Positions 14,273 through 22,446 of a stretch of DNA of 25,894 nt are shown one piece after another. Location: positions 10,659-36,552 of the forward strand of contig JOTC01000003.1 of NCBI GenBank assembly GCA_000746705.1, written 5' to 3'. Source of the DNA: Marine Group I thaumarchaeote SCGC AAA799-O18 (GTDB lineage Archaea > Thermoproteota > Nitrososphaeria > Nitrososphaerales > Nitrosopumilaceae). Below the pieces are notes generated by a model that had not been told where the DNA came from, made no database searches, and worked only from the letters and a program-made list of their open reading frames with translations. The translations under genes and the position numbers were made by a program. Within the stretch, counting starts at the first letter, position 1, and each line of letters starts with the position of its first letter.

Positions 14273-15280
14273 AGTAATTTCTTTGGTAAACTCCATAGTG
14301 GTTTTATTTCCACCGGTATCTTTTGTTTTAATATTATTTTTCACTACATCATAGACAACGCTCTCTAATTTTTGCCCAGCATCAATACATTTTTGGTCAT
14401 TATGTTTATTCCCAAGCCATTCTAACATCATTTTAATTGAAAGTATGAATGATGTAGGATTTGCAATTTGTTTCCCTGCAATATCAAATGCTGCACCATG
14501 TACTGGCTCAAACAGACCAAAATCATCACCAATATTAGCCGCAGGTGCCATACCTAACCCACCAACTACTTGAGCTGATTCATCAGAAAGTATGTCACCA
14601 AACAAATTAGTTGTAACAATCACATCAAATGATTGTGGTTGACGAATTAAATTCATTGCACATGCATCAACATACATCTCTTCAAATTCAATATCAGAGA
14701 AATTACTAGCAACTTTTGAGCATGTACTAGCAAATAACCCATCAGTTTTTTTCATTACATTAGATTTATGAACACATGTAACCTTCTTCATTTTCCGTTG
14801 GCTTGCGATTTTAAATGCATAGTTTGCAATTCTTTTTGATGCTTTTTCAGAGATGATTCTCATGGCTACAGATACATCGCCTATATCAAATTCTTCACCA
14901 GTGTACAAATCCTCTGTATTCTCTCTAACAATAACTAAATCAACATCATCTCGTAATGATGGCATGTTTGGATATGACTTTGCTGGTCTTATGTTTGCAT
15001 AAAGATCCAACATGCGTCTTAGATATACTATGACATCTTTTGCACTTTCGCCTACTGGTGCCTTTAAGCACGCATCAGAGTTTTTTATTACTTCAAAAGT
15101 TTCAACAGGTAATGCTTGCCCAGTATTTTTTAATACAGTATCACCTGCCTCAAGTTTTTTTATTTCAAAGTGAATATCCAAATTATCATTAATTGTCTCC
15201 AAAATACTAAATGCTGATTCAGATATCTCTGGACCAATTCCATCACCTGTAACTAATGAAATGTTGTACTTACCGCTCAT
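14261..15280 (-). CDS. leuB: 3-isopropylmalate dehydrogenase
   Basis: It oxidises and decarboxylates 3-isopropylmalate to 2-ketoisocaproate, the third leucine-pathway step, with NAD. At 339 residues it belongs to the isocitrate/isopropylmalate dehydrogenase family: GDGIGPE (12-18), the substrate-arginine region VYLRRMLDLYANIRP, DLVIVRENTEDLYTG, and GDILSDESAQVVGGLG with metal ligands Asp229 and Asp233. The coenzyme loop GLFEPVHGAAFDIAGK lies downstream. The sequence alone could also fit homoisocitrate or isocitrate dehydrogenases of archaea, but its position 16 nt after leuA decides for LeuB. It is the last gene of the ilvB-ilvN-leuA-leuB unit. leuC and leuD are not in the window. Confidence 0.9.
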   Translation of the reverse strand: MSGKYNISLVTGDGIGPEISESAFSILETINDNLDIHFEIKKLEAGDTVLKNTGQALPVETFEVIKNSDACLKAPVGESAKDVIVYLRRMLDLYANIRPAKSYPNMPSLRDDVDLVIVRENTEDLYTGEEFDIGDVSVAMRIISEKASKRIANYAFKIASQRKMKKVTCVHKSNVMKKTDGLFASTCSKVASNFSDIEFEEMYVDACAMNLIRQPQSFDVIVTTNLFGDILSDESAQVVGGLGMAPAANIGDDFGLFEPVHGAAFDIAGKQIANPTSFILSIKMMLEWLGNKHNDQKCIDAGQKLESVVYDVVKNNIKTKDTGGNKTTMEFTKEITSRF

Positions 15281-15296
15281 TTTTCTACACCAACAA

Positions 15297-16808
15297 TTAT
15301 GCCTTTTTTTGTTTAAGTATTTTTTTTAGTAAAAGTCTATTCATACCATCAATAACAGCTTGCACACTAGTTATGACAATATCCTCTCCGATAGATTTTG
15401 ATGAAACAGTATTTTGCATTGCATCTTCTAGCTTAACTGTCACTTCACATAATGCAGTAGAACCGCCAGATATTGATGCTAAATTATAATCCTTAATCCT
15501 AATTTCCGAAATCTTTCCTGTAATCTTCTGAATTGCGTTAAGTGATGCATCCACTGGTCCAACACCGTAATCTGTTGCTGTATGTTCTTCACCATCAATG
15601 TTTAATTTTACAAATGCGTATGGCATATTACCCATTCCAGTAGAAACTGAAAAACCAGTTAGTTGTACTAAGCGTTTTAGCTTAGAATCACCCATAACTT
15701 CATTGGCAATTGACAATAACTCAACATCAGTAACATGTTTTCCTTGGTCACCGATCGATTTGACTTTTTCAAGAATTTGTTTTAATTGATCCTTATCAGG
15801 TTGTACACCATATTCTTCAAGCATAGCACTAATTCCATGAGCACCTGCATGCTTACCAACTTGAAGCCATCTATTACGTCCTACAATCTCGGGGCTAATT
15901 GGCTCATAGGTAAGTGGATTACTCAAAACTCCATGAGTGTGTATGCCAGATTCATGCCCAAATGCATTTTCCCCTATGATTGCCTTGTTGGGTTGAACCG
16001 GCATTCCAGCTAATTTTGAAACATATTTTGATGTCTCATAAAGAAGTTCAGTCTTGATGTTAGTTTCCCAAGATTGATCAAATCTTAAACATTGTAATGC
16101 CATCACAAGTTCTTCAAGAGACGCATTACCAGCACGTTCACCAATACCATTTATTGTTACATGTGCACATTGTGCTCCAGCCTGTATACCAGATATAGCA
16201 TTAGCTACTGCAAGACCAAAATCATTATGGCAGTGCATACTAATTGGTAATTTAGTAGCTTCAATGGCATCCCTCGTGATTTCAGCGATATACTGTGGTG
16301 TTGAATATCCAACAGTATCAGGTATATCTATTCTATCAGCTCCTGCTTTCGTAACCGCAGAAAATATTTTTTTTAAGAAATCACGATCAGTGCGTGTTGC
16401 ATCCTCAGCTGAAAATTCCACTTGCAAACCTCGTGATTTTGCATACTCAACAGATTCTACGGCTTTTTCAAGAGCTTGATCCTGTGAAAGATGTAATTTA
16501 TACTGAAGGTGAATATCTGAGGTCGCGATAAACGTATGAACATATTTTAAACCACAGTCAACCACTGCGTCAATATCCCGTTGATTTGTTCTAGCAAGAC
16601 CACATAATTCAGCAGATAGATTTTCCTGTGTAATCATTTTAATAGCATTTTTCTCGCCCTCTGAGATAACAGGGAATCCTGTTTCTATAGCGTCAACGCC
16701 TAATCTGTCTATTTTTTTTGCTATGTTTAGCTTATTTTCAGGTGATAAAGCAACGCCAGGTGATTGTTCACCATCCCTTAATGTAGTATCAAAAATCCTA
16801 ACTTTCAC
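15297..16808 (-). CDS. leuA: 2-isopropylmalate synthase
   Basis: It condenses 2-ketoisovalerate with acetyl-CoA, the committed step of leucine synthesis. The 503-residue protein has the TIM-barrel signature DTTLRDGEQSPG (7-18), FIATSDIHLQYKL, the metal-binding HCH (192-194) in MHCHNDFGLAVAN, and HVTINGIGERAGNASLEE. The C-terminal LeuA dimer domain (about 375-495) has GPVDASLNAIQK and SGGSTALCEV, the leucine feedback site. Citramalate synthase (CimA) is the main alternative in this family; the neighbouring ilvBN and leuB favour LeuA. It follows ilvN after 10 nt. Confidence 0.93.
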   Translation of the reverse strand: MKVRIFDTTLRDGEQSPGVALSPENKLNIAKKIDRLGVDAIETGFPVISEGEKNAIKMITQENLSAELCGLARTNQRDIDAVVDCGLKYVHTFIATSDIHLQYKLHLSQDQALEKAVESVEYAKSRGLQVEFSAEDATRTDRDFLKKIFSAVTKAGADRIDIPDTVGYSTPQYIAEITRDAIEATKLPISMHCHNDFGLAVANAISGIQAGAQCAHVTINGIGERAGNASLEELVMALQCLRFDQSWETNIKTELLYETSKYVSKLAGMPVQPNKAIIGENAFGHESGIHTHGVLSNPLTYEPISPEIVGRNRWLQVGKHAGAHGISAMLEEYGVQPDKDQLKQILEKVKSIGDQGKHVTDVELLSIANEVMGDSKLKRLVQLTGFSVSTGMGNMPYAFVKLNIDGEEHTATDYGVGPVDASLNAIQKITGKISEIRIKDYNLASISGGSTALCEVTVKLEDAMQNTVSSKSIGEDIVITSVQAVIDGMNRLLLKKILKQKKA

Positions 16809-16818
16809 TTTACTTCAC

Positions 16819-17286
16819 CTATAAGGCAGTTACCCCAGTTCTAGCAGAATCTAAAACACCAAATGGTTTTACCGATTCTTCGAATGATTTAATTTCTTTA
16901 GGTGTAGATGTTAACTCAACTATCATAGAATCCTCCTGATCACTATGAATTTTTGCACCAAATGTATTTGCCAATTTGCTAATTTCTGCACTATCTGATG
17001 ACTTGCTTAATTTAATTTTAAACAACACCAATTCTTTATACACACTCTTTTGTTCATCTAATCTTTTGACTTCTATGGTATCAATCATTTTATCAAGTTG
17101 TTTAACAATTTGAGCAATTTGTTTTTCAGTACCAACAGTTGTTATAATCATTTTTGAAAATTCAGGGTTTTCCATTACACCAACAGATATACTATCAATG
17201 TTGAAATTTCTAGCTCTAAACAAGTGAGTAACCTTGAATAAGATTCCCGGTTTATTTTCAACCCTAATTGATAATATTGCCCACAT
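16819..17286 (-). CDS. ilvN: Acetolactate synthase small (regulatory) subunit
   Basis: The regulatory partner of IlvB, conferring valine feedback and raising activity. About 155 residues: an N-terminal ACT domain (1-75; AILSIRVENKPGILFKVTHLFRAR is cut here to its hallmarks ILSIRVENKPGIL and NIDSISVG) and a C-terminal ACT-like domain (80-155; ELVLFKIK, PFGVLDSARTG). Translation could begin at the GTG at 17295, whose first base is shared with the ilvB stop. I prefer the ATG at 17286, eight bases after that stop, because the family starts right at the first strand. Tight spacing supports coupled synthesis of both subunits. Confidence 0.93.
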   Translation of the reverse strand: MWAILSIRVENKPGILFKVTHLFRARNFNIDSISVGVMENPEFSKMIITTVGTEKQIAQIVKQLDKMIDTIEVKRLDEQKSVYKELVLFKIKLSKSSDSAEISKLANTFGAKIHSDQEDSMIVELTSTPKEIKSFEESVKPFGVLDSARTGVTAL

Positions 17287-17294
17287 AATACTCA

Positions 17295-18998
17295 CTATGA
17301 TGGTAAGATCATTTCCTTTAATGAAGTCCCAGGTGCAACAAATGGTAAGACATCCTCCTCTGGATCTATTGGTATGTCAATTACTGTAGCAACTTCGCTG
17401 TTAAGACCAACCTTAACTGCCTTGCCGAGCTCATCAAGCGATTGAGCTCTTATACCTTGTGCCCCATATGATTCGGCTAATTTAACGTAATCTGGACAGT
17501 TTTTTAGATCAATCCCAATCATTCTTTTTTCGTAGAAAGTTCTCTGCCATTGTGCAACCATACCTAATGAAAAATTGTTAATCAAGAATACTATAACAGG
17601 AATATCCTCTAATACTGAAGTTGCAAGTGAGTTTTCTGTCATATTAAAACTTCCATCTCCGGCAATGTCTAATACTGGTACATCTGGTCGTGCAACTTTT
17701 GCACCAATTGCTGCAGGAAACCCCCAACCCATAGTGCCAAGACCAGTAGAACTAAAGAAAGTACCTGGATGTATTACATCAAAGAATAATGAAGCCCACA
17801 TTTGATGCTGTCCAACTTCAGTTGTAACAATTGATTCTTTAGGAAGTACTTCTCTTAATTTTCTTAAAATTTTTGCAGCTGACATCTCACCTGGATGTAA
17901 TTTTAGGTTTGTACGCCAATAATCCTTTACTTCGTTAACATGGTTTAACCATTCATTTCCTTCAGATTTTTTAAATGCCTTTTTGACAAGTATTTTGAGC
18001 ATTACTCGCAATGAAGCTTTAACATCACCAACAACAGCAACCTGCGTTGTTTGATTTTTTCCAATCTCCGCGGGATCTACATCCATATGAATGATTTTCA
18101 GGTTACGCTCAAATTCCTCAAATGTCCCAACAGAACGATCCGAAAATCTTGTTCCTATAGCTAAGACACAATCGACTTCAGTCATAATCTTGTTTGCTTC
18201 TGCATGACCATGCATTCCAATTGGACCTAGAGAGAGTGGATGATTCTCTGGAAAAGAACCCTTACCCTTGAATGTTGTAACAACTGGAACCAATAACATT
18301 TCAGCAATAGATTGAAGTTCCGCAAATGCAGATGAAATTATTGTTCCGCCACCAGCTAAAATTATCGGCTTCTCTGAAGAAAGAAGTAAATCTATTGCTT
18401 TTTCGATATTAGTAATATCTACATCGGACCATGGGTGATAACCAGGTATTCTTACTTCTTCCGGAAAAATAATTTCTGCTTCGTTTTGTTGAACATCTTT
18501 TGGTATATCAAGTAACACAGGACCTGGTCTACCAGTTTCCGCAATGTAAAATCCTTTTTTTACAATGTCAGGAATTTCTTGAGGTGTTCTTGGTTGGAAC
18601 GCATATTTTACAGATGGGTTTGACATTCCGATTATATCACTTTCTTGAAAAGCATCACGCCCAATCATGTTTACTGGAACCTGTCCAGTAACAGCAACCA
18701 TTGGCGCAGAATCTGCTTGTGCAGTTGCGATTCCAGTTAACAAGTTTGTCGCTCCAGGTCCTGATGTTGCAAAACAAACACCTGGTTTTCTACTTACCCT
18801 ACCAAAACCATCGGCCATATGTGCAGCAGATTGTTCATGTCTTACTAGAATATGACGAATATTGCTTTTGTAAAGCTCATCGTACATAGGAAGGTTTGCA
18901 CCACCCGGTAAGCCAAAGACTTGGTTAACGCCCTCGTTTTCCAACGCTTTCATAAGCGCTTTTCCACCATTCATAATTTCCATTTTGTCATTCATCAT
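17295..18998 (-). CDS. ilvB: Acetolactate synthase large (catalytic) subunit
   Basis: A thiamine-diphosphate enzyme that joins two pyruvates to acetolactate (valine/leucine) or pyruvate and 2-ketobutyrate (isoleucine). It has 567 residues, the usual length. The N-terminal domain has VFGLPGGANLPMYDEL and RHEQSAAHMADG with catalytic Glu55. The central domain contains GPIGMHGHAEAN and DVDPAEIGKN. The C-terminal ThDP motif runs from GDGSFNMTE (G447) to NN (474-475). It is the first gene of the four-gene branched-chain amino-acid unit. A perfect 16-bp palindrome and a TATA-like stretch lie upstream. Two ATG codons are adjacent-but-one (MMND); either may serve. Confidence 0.97.
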   Translation of the reverse strand: MMNDKMEIMNGGKALMKALENEGVNQVFGLPGGANLPMYDELYKSNIRHILVRHEQSAAHMADGFGRVSRKPGVCFATSGPGATNLLTGIATAQADSAPMVAVTGQVPVNMIGRDAFQESDIIGMSNPSVKYAFQPRTPQEIPDIVKKGFYIAETGRPGPVLLDIPKDVQQNEAEIIFPEEVRIPGYHPWSDVDITNIEKAIDLLLSSEKPIILAGGGTIISSAFAELQSIAEMLLVPVVTTFKGKGSFPENHPLSLGPIGMHGHAEANKIMTEVDCVLAIGTRFSDRSVGTFEEFERNLKIIHMDVDPAEIGKNQTTQVAVVGDVKASLRVMLKILVKKAFKKSEGNEWLNHVNEVKDYWRTNLKLHPGEMSAAKILRKLREVLPKESIVTTEVGQHQMWASLFFDVIHPGTFFSSTGLGTMGWGFPAAIGAKVARPDVPVLDIAGDGSFNMTENSLATSVLEDIPVIVFLINNFSLGMVAQWQRTFYEKRMIGIDLKNCPDYVKLAESYGAQGIRAQSLDELGKAVKVGLNSEVATVIDIPIDPEEDVLPFVAPGTSLKEMILPS

Positions 18999-19020
18999 CT
19001 ACACCATAATTTTAATCGTG

Positions 19021-19047
19021 TTAAAAATTTGGCTGTAAATTTACAGC
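19021..19047 (-). promoter_or_regulatory. ilvB promoter with perfect 16-bp palindrome
   Basis: GCTGTAAATTTACAGC at 19032-19047 is its own reverse complement over all 16 bases. On the minus strand it sits 34-49 nt before the ilvB ATG, immediately upstream of a TATA-like AAATTTTTAA (about 19021-19030, at -23 to -32). This position, adjoining the BRE/TATA of a leaderless promoter, is where archaeal Lrp/AsnC-type regulators often act, and the downstream operon makes branched-chain amino acids. The regulator is inferred, not seen. Confidence 0.6.
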
Positions 19048-19155
19048 TCCAGGTCAACTAGCAATAAAATACTTACAATGCTAATTGAACTGATTTTTTT
19101 CATTAGTAACTACCAACCAATAGATCCACTAATAAACATTCTTTTTTGAACAGTA

Positions 19156-19569
19156 TTGAACAATGTTTTGACGGAAAAAGAAGTTATCAAGGTTATTGAA
19201 AGTTTTTTTGATGTAGGTAAAACAAAAAATTTTTCTGTATTGAGAGAAATTCAGATGAATGATTCTATGTTTTCCAGTTTTAGTGATGTTCCGCCATATA
19301 ATTTAAAAAATTATTCTGATACAATCACACTTGAAGAATTGAGATTTTCAAGCATTTCAGATTATGAATATAAAATAATAGATCCAATAATCAGCATATA
19401 TGGAAATATTGCAATTATAAAATTTAGATTAATGCAAAAAGGCATGCTAGTAGACAATAAAGCGTTCACGGGTACACATATTACAATTAATGGAAGGGCT
19501 ACATTTGTTTTAATCAAGGAAGATAGTTGGAAAATTATACATTATCATCTTGATAAAATCTTCGAATAA
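19156..19569 (+). CDS. NTF2-like / SnoaL-type protein
   Basis: This 137-residue protein looks like the SnoaL/DUF4440-type branch of the NTF2-like fold: an N-terminal helix pair (VIKVIESFFDVGKTKNFSVL), a curved sheet with IYGNIAIIKFRLMQKG, and the typical end GRATFVLIKEDSWKIIHYHL. Proteins of this fold serve as small enzymes, binding domains or immunity factors; the pocket residues here do not identify a substrate. The start is TTG at 19156; a second TTG 12 nt on is equally possible, and there is no in-frame ATG. It is divergent from ilvB and convergent with the aldolase gene, 19 bp from its end. Confidence 0.75.
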   Translation: MNNVLTEKEVIKVIESFFDVGKTKNFSVLREIQMNDSMFSSFSDVPPYNLKNYSDTITLEELRFSSISDYEYKIIDPIISIYGNIAIIKFRLMQKGMLVDNKAFTGTHITINGRATFVLIKEDSWKIIHYHLDKIFE

Positions 19570-19588
19570 TTTTCGCTAAAAATTCTTT

Positions 19589-20398
19589 CTATGCTTTAGA
19601 TGATTTGGGCTCTGGCTGGCAAAGTTTTTTGTATAAATTATACGCATCATCTACATTAGAATTACCATGTACTATAGACCGAACAGCACGGATCATAGGT
19701 ACAGGATTATCAGATTGCCAAATATTTCGCCCCATATCAACTCCTACAGCACCACCTTTGATCGAATTGTATGTTAATTCAAGCGCATCACGTTCTGGTA
19801 TTTTTTTACCACCAGCTACAATAATTGGTACAGGACATGAATCCACTACTTTTTCAAAATTTTCACAGTAGTATGTTTTTACAATATGCGCTCCCTGTTC
19901 AGCAGCAATCCTGCATGCAAGAGATAGGTACCGCGCATCTTTCTGGCCAATTTCTTTACCAACTGCCGTGACAGCTAGAACAGGAATACCAAATTCTTCA
20001 GATTCACTAACTAATTTACCAAGATTTACAATTGTCTGTTGCTCATATTTCGATCCCACAAAAACTGACATAGCTAATGCGGAAGCATTGAGCCTAATAG
20101 CGTCATTAAAGCTCACAGTTATCTGTTCATTTGATAAATCATCTCCTATGATACTAGAACCGCCTGATACTCGCAAAACAATTGGTGTTGAAAATTTAGA
20201 ATCAACAGAAGTTCGTAGTACACCTCTAGTCAACATTAAGGAATCACAGTACTTGAGTAATGGTGTTATAGTTTTTCTAGGTACTTCTAGTCTTTCTGTA
20301 GGGCCTAGAAAATATCCGTGATCTACAGCTAGCATCAATGCACGATTATCATTTGGCCTGATGATGTGATTAATTCTATTTTGCAGACCCCAATCCAT
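19589..20398 (-). CDS. LsrF-like class I (Schiff-base) aldolase
   Basis: A 269-residue TIM-barrel aldolase of the DeoC/FbaB superfamily. MDWGLQNRINHII, LAVDHGYFLGPTERLE (23-38), VKTYYCENF with the probable Schiff-base Lys174, VAGGKKIPERDALE (194-207) and GVDMGRNIWQSDNPV (219-233) closely follow Escherichia coli LsrF as I remember it, more than archaeal ADTH synthase (MJ0400 type). LsrF is a thiolase acting on a phosphorylated diketopentane in AI-2 breakdown. No other lsr gene is present, so the substrate here is probably different. The neighbouring zinc dehydrogenase (46 nt upstream, same strand) is the likely partner. Fructose bisphosphate is a less likely substrate since the aldolase/phosphatase at the window start covers it. 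Confidence 0.85.
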   Translation of the reverse strand: MDWGLQNRINHIIRPNDNRALMLAVDHGYFLGPTERLEVPRKTITPLLKYCDSLMLTRGVLRTSVDSKFSTPIVLRVSGGSSIIGDDLSNEQITVSFNDAIRLNASALAMSVFVGSKYEQQTIVNLGKLVSESEEFGIPVLAVTAVGKEIGQKDARYLSLACRIAAEQGAHIVKTYYCENFEKVVDSCPVPIIVAGGKKIPERDALELTYNSIKGGAVGVDMGRNIWQSDNPVPMIRAVRSIVHGNSNVDDAYNLYKKLCQPEPKSSKA

Positions 20399-20444
20399 TT
20401 TACTTCGATTTGAAAAGAAACAGTTTACCTTTCATAAGCCTTTC

Positions 20445-21482
20445 TTAACTACTTATGATGATTTTCATTGCATTCTGACCTGATTTTGCATGCTCAAAGG
20501 CTTTCTGGCACTCATGTAAGTGATACTTATGAGTGATTAATTGTTTAACGTTAATTTTTTTATTTGATATTTTCTCAAGGGCGTCTCTAGTATCAAAATC
20601 AGATGCTGCGTAAGTAGTAACAATAGTAATCTCCTTTGAGTAAATAACACTCATGTCAAGCTCAATCTTAGCACCCTTGCTTGGTACACCAAACATAACA
20701 ATTGTACCACCTTTTCTAACAAAATTAATAGCGTCTTGTAATGCTCTCAAACTACCAGTAGCCACAATAGCAACATCAACACCCTGATTATCTGTTTCAG
20801 ATTTTATTTGCTCTAAAGCGTTAGGATCATCAGAGCGAATTGTTACCGTTTCAAACATAATCTTGCTTGCAAAATCTAAACGAAAATTATTTAAATCTAA
20901 ACAAAACACTTTCCTAAACTCAAAAAACTTAGCAAGCATGGCATGCATAATTCCAGTTGGACCAACACCTAGTATAACCGCAGAATCACCTTTTTGATGT
21001 TTAAATTTATTCCATGCCCGAATACAACATGCAAGTGGTTCAATCAGTGCTGCTTCTTCAAATGACATGCTATCAGGAATCTTTAGTACGCCACCGTGGC
21101 TTATGTTCCATTCCGACACAACATATTCTTCCGCTAAACCGCATGGTTCAAGGTTTGATGTATAATATTTTTTACACATAGTTTCATTTCCATGACTACA
21201 TTCATGACAATCATCTGAATAACATGCAACATGATGATGGGTAAACACACGATCACCAATGTTGAAATCTGATACTTCAGAACCAACTTGAGTTATTATA
21301 CCAGCAGGTTCATGTCCTAGTTTCATGGATGGCTGTCCATATTTTCCAAATACTTTTTCAACATCAGAACCACATATTCCACACGCTTCCATCTTAACAA
21401 CAATATCATGAGAACCTAGAGATGGTTTTTCAACGGTTTCTATCTCAATTATAGAATTACTTTTTACTACAGCAGCCTTCAT
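20445..21482 (-). CDS. Zinc-dependent medium-chain alcohol/polyol dehydrogenase
   Basis: A 345-residue MDR dehydrogenase of the sorbitol/threonine dehydrogenase type. Catalytic zinc residues are visible: Cys34-Gly-Ile-Cys37-Gly-Ser-Asp, His57-Glu58 (GHEPAG) and Glu148 (EPLACC). Structural zinc cysteines are C92, C95 and C103, with C87 as the fourth; the C87-C92 spacing is longer than the usual two residues. The NAD(P) site has GVGPTG (172-177), with the second strand ending CLDLN (Asp196), which favours NAD. The substrate is unknown, probably a sugar alcohol or hydroxy compound. It is first in a two-gene unit with the LsrF-like aldolase and may deliver or consume the keto compound that the aldolase handles. 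Confidence 0.88.
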   Translation of the reverse strand: MKAAVVKSNSIIEIETVEKPSLGSHDIVVKMEACGICGSDVEKVFGKYGQPSMKLGHEPAGIITQVGSEVSDFNIGDRVFTHHHVACYSDDCHECSHGNETMCKKYYTSNLEPCGLAEEYVVSEWNISHGGVLKIPDSMSFEEAALIEPLACCIRAWNKFKHQKGDSAVILGVGPTGIMHAMLAKFFEFRKVFCLDLNNFRLDFASKIMFETVTIRSDDPNALEQIKSETDNQGVDVAIVATGSLRALQDAINFVRKGGTIVMFGVPSKGAKIELDMSVIYSKEITIVTTYAASDFDTRDALEKISNKKINVKQLITHKYHLHECQKAFEHAKSGQNAMKIIISS

Positions 21483-21521
21483 ACGATTTCTACCAACAAT
21501 GATTATATTATTTTACTATAA

Positions 21522-21533
21522 CATAAATTTATG
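21522..21533. promoter_or_regulatory. Palindromic TATA-like box between divergent genes
   Basis: CATAAATTTATG is perfectly palindromic over 12 bases. It lies 22-33 nt before the ATG at 21555, exactly where a TATA box of a leaderless message would be, and 40-51 nt before the divergent dehydrogenase start. Because the box reads the same both ways, it could serve or influence both directions. Confidence 0.4.
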
Positions 21534-21554
21534 AAAAATATAGGTGTGTAAGAA

Positions 21555-22106
21555 ATGATAGGATTTGGTACGTTAATTATACTTGGAATAGTAATAGGCT
21601 CCGTTAGCTTTTCAATGTTTTTATTTTTAGATAATTTAACAGTTGATGTAACTTCGGAATCTGGTAAACCAGTAAATGTTAATGATGTAATATTTGATAT
21701 CCATTTTGTTTCATATCATGAAGTTTTAAAGAAAGATAAGGAATACACCGCGTTTGAGAAAAATCTGGAGATGAAAGGCATAGCAACAAGCGAAGTGCCG
21801 GATGGAATTTATTTTCAAATCCAAATTACGGCTCATAATATAGGCACTGAAACTGTTAGATTTACTGGTGGTCAGTTTTACCTTTATGATATCAATAACA
21901 ACAAGTATGATGCAGTGTTTATTGGGTATGGGGATAATGAATTATCGTTAATAGATCTTGAGACAAATGATTCTGTTACTGTTACAACACAATTTGATAT
22001 TCCATATGATGATGAAATGCAATATAAGGTAGGAATTCTTCCAGATAAATTTGGTCTTCAGGATTCTAAAGAAAGAGGTTTTATCTGTATAAAAAATTGT
22101 TATTGA
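21555..22106 (+). CDS. Membrane-anchored extracytoplasmic protein, DUF4352-like
   Basis: This 183-residue protein has an N-terminal signal anchor (about 3-25, FGTLIILGIVIGSVSFSMF) followed by a beta-sandwich domain. The segment IYFQIQITAHNIGTETVRF, then FYLYDINNNKYDAV, SLIDLETNDSVTVTTQFDIP, follows the order of DUF4352-type Ig-like domains, where a conserved N and a late 'L.P' strand pair occur. Two cysteines near the end (CIKNC) may form a tight disulfide or metal site. The function is unknown; surface localisation is the safest statement. It has its own palindromic TATA-like box. Confidence 0.7.
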   Translation: MIGFGTLIILGIVIGSVSFSMFLFLDNLTVDVTSESGKPVNVNDVIFDIHFVSYHEVLKKDKEYTAFEKNLEMKGIATSEVPDGIYFQIQITAHNIGTETVRFTGGQFYLYDINNNKYDAVFIGYGDNELSLIDLETNDSVTVTTQFDIPYDDEMQYKVGILPDKFGLQDSKERGFICIKNCY

Positions 22107-22124
22107 AATAACTCTTCTATGGAA

Positions 22125-22412
22125 TTATAATTCAGAAAGTAAACTAGCGATAAAAGATTTGTATTCATCATCTGAAAACGTAGTTGATTCTATCTGATTT
22201 CTAGTCTTAGCTAGTGGAAAGTTATCCAAATGATAGCATTGATTATTAAAATAATATCCGGGACACGAACAGAAATCTAAATCTGGATCAAACCAATACT
22301 CCTTATCCATTCCCACAACTGTCCAAATCTTCCTCTTACTCGGTACAAAAATATGTAATTTTATACGTTTTTCAGATAAGAGTGAATCTGTTTTTTTTAG
22401 TTGTGAATCCAT
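22125..22412 (-). CDS. SWIM zinc-finger protein
   Basis: A 95-residue protein whose centre carries the SWIM signature CxCxnCxH: C48, C50, C59 and H61 in FCSCPGYYFNNQCYHLD. The region before it (KLHIFVPSKRKIWTVVG) is the usual beta-hairpin of the domain, and a C-terminal helix (DDEYKSFIASLL) follows. SWIM proteins bind DNA or other proteins; archaeal and eukaryotic Sws1-type members act with RadA/Rad51 paralogues in recombination, and bacterial ones occur with helicases. No such partner is in the window. It is divergent from a metallophosphoesterase with only 34 bp between start codons. Confidence 0.88.
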   Translation of the reverse strand: MDSQLKKTDSLLSEKRIKLHIFVPSKRKIWTVVGMDKEYWFDPDLDFCSCPGYYFNNQCYHLDNFPLAKTRNQIESTTFSDDEYKSFIASLLSEL

Positions 22413-22446
22413 AAGAATTTAATTAAATTGGATAATTATATTTTTG
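22413..22446. promoter_or_regulatory. Overlapping divergent promoters of the SWIM and phosphoesterase genes
   Basis: The 34-bp gap contains AATTTAATTAAATT (22416-22429), a perfect 14-base palindrome at TATA distance (-18 to -31) from the phosphoesterase ATG. It also holds a second AT box (about 22432-22445) at TATA distance from the SWIM ATG. Each gene's TATA region therefore lies next to the other's start, so simultaneous initiation in both directions seems hindered. Confidence 0.4.

Noticed and set aside
19968..20321. 117-codon plus-strand frame
   Set aside because: It is the mirror of the LsrF-like aldolase gene, which has full family motifs.
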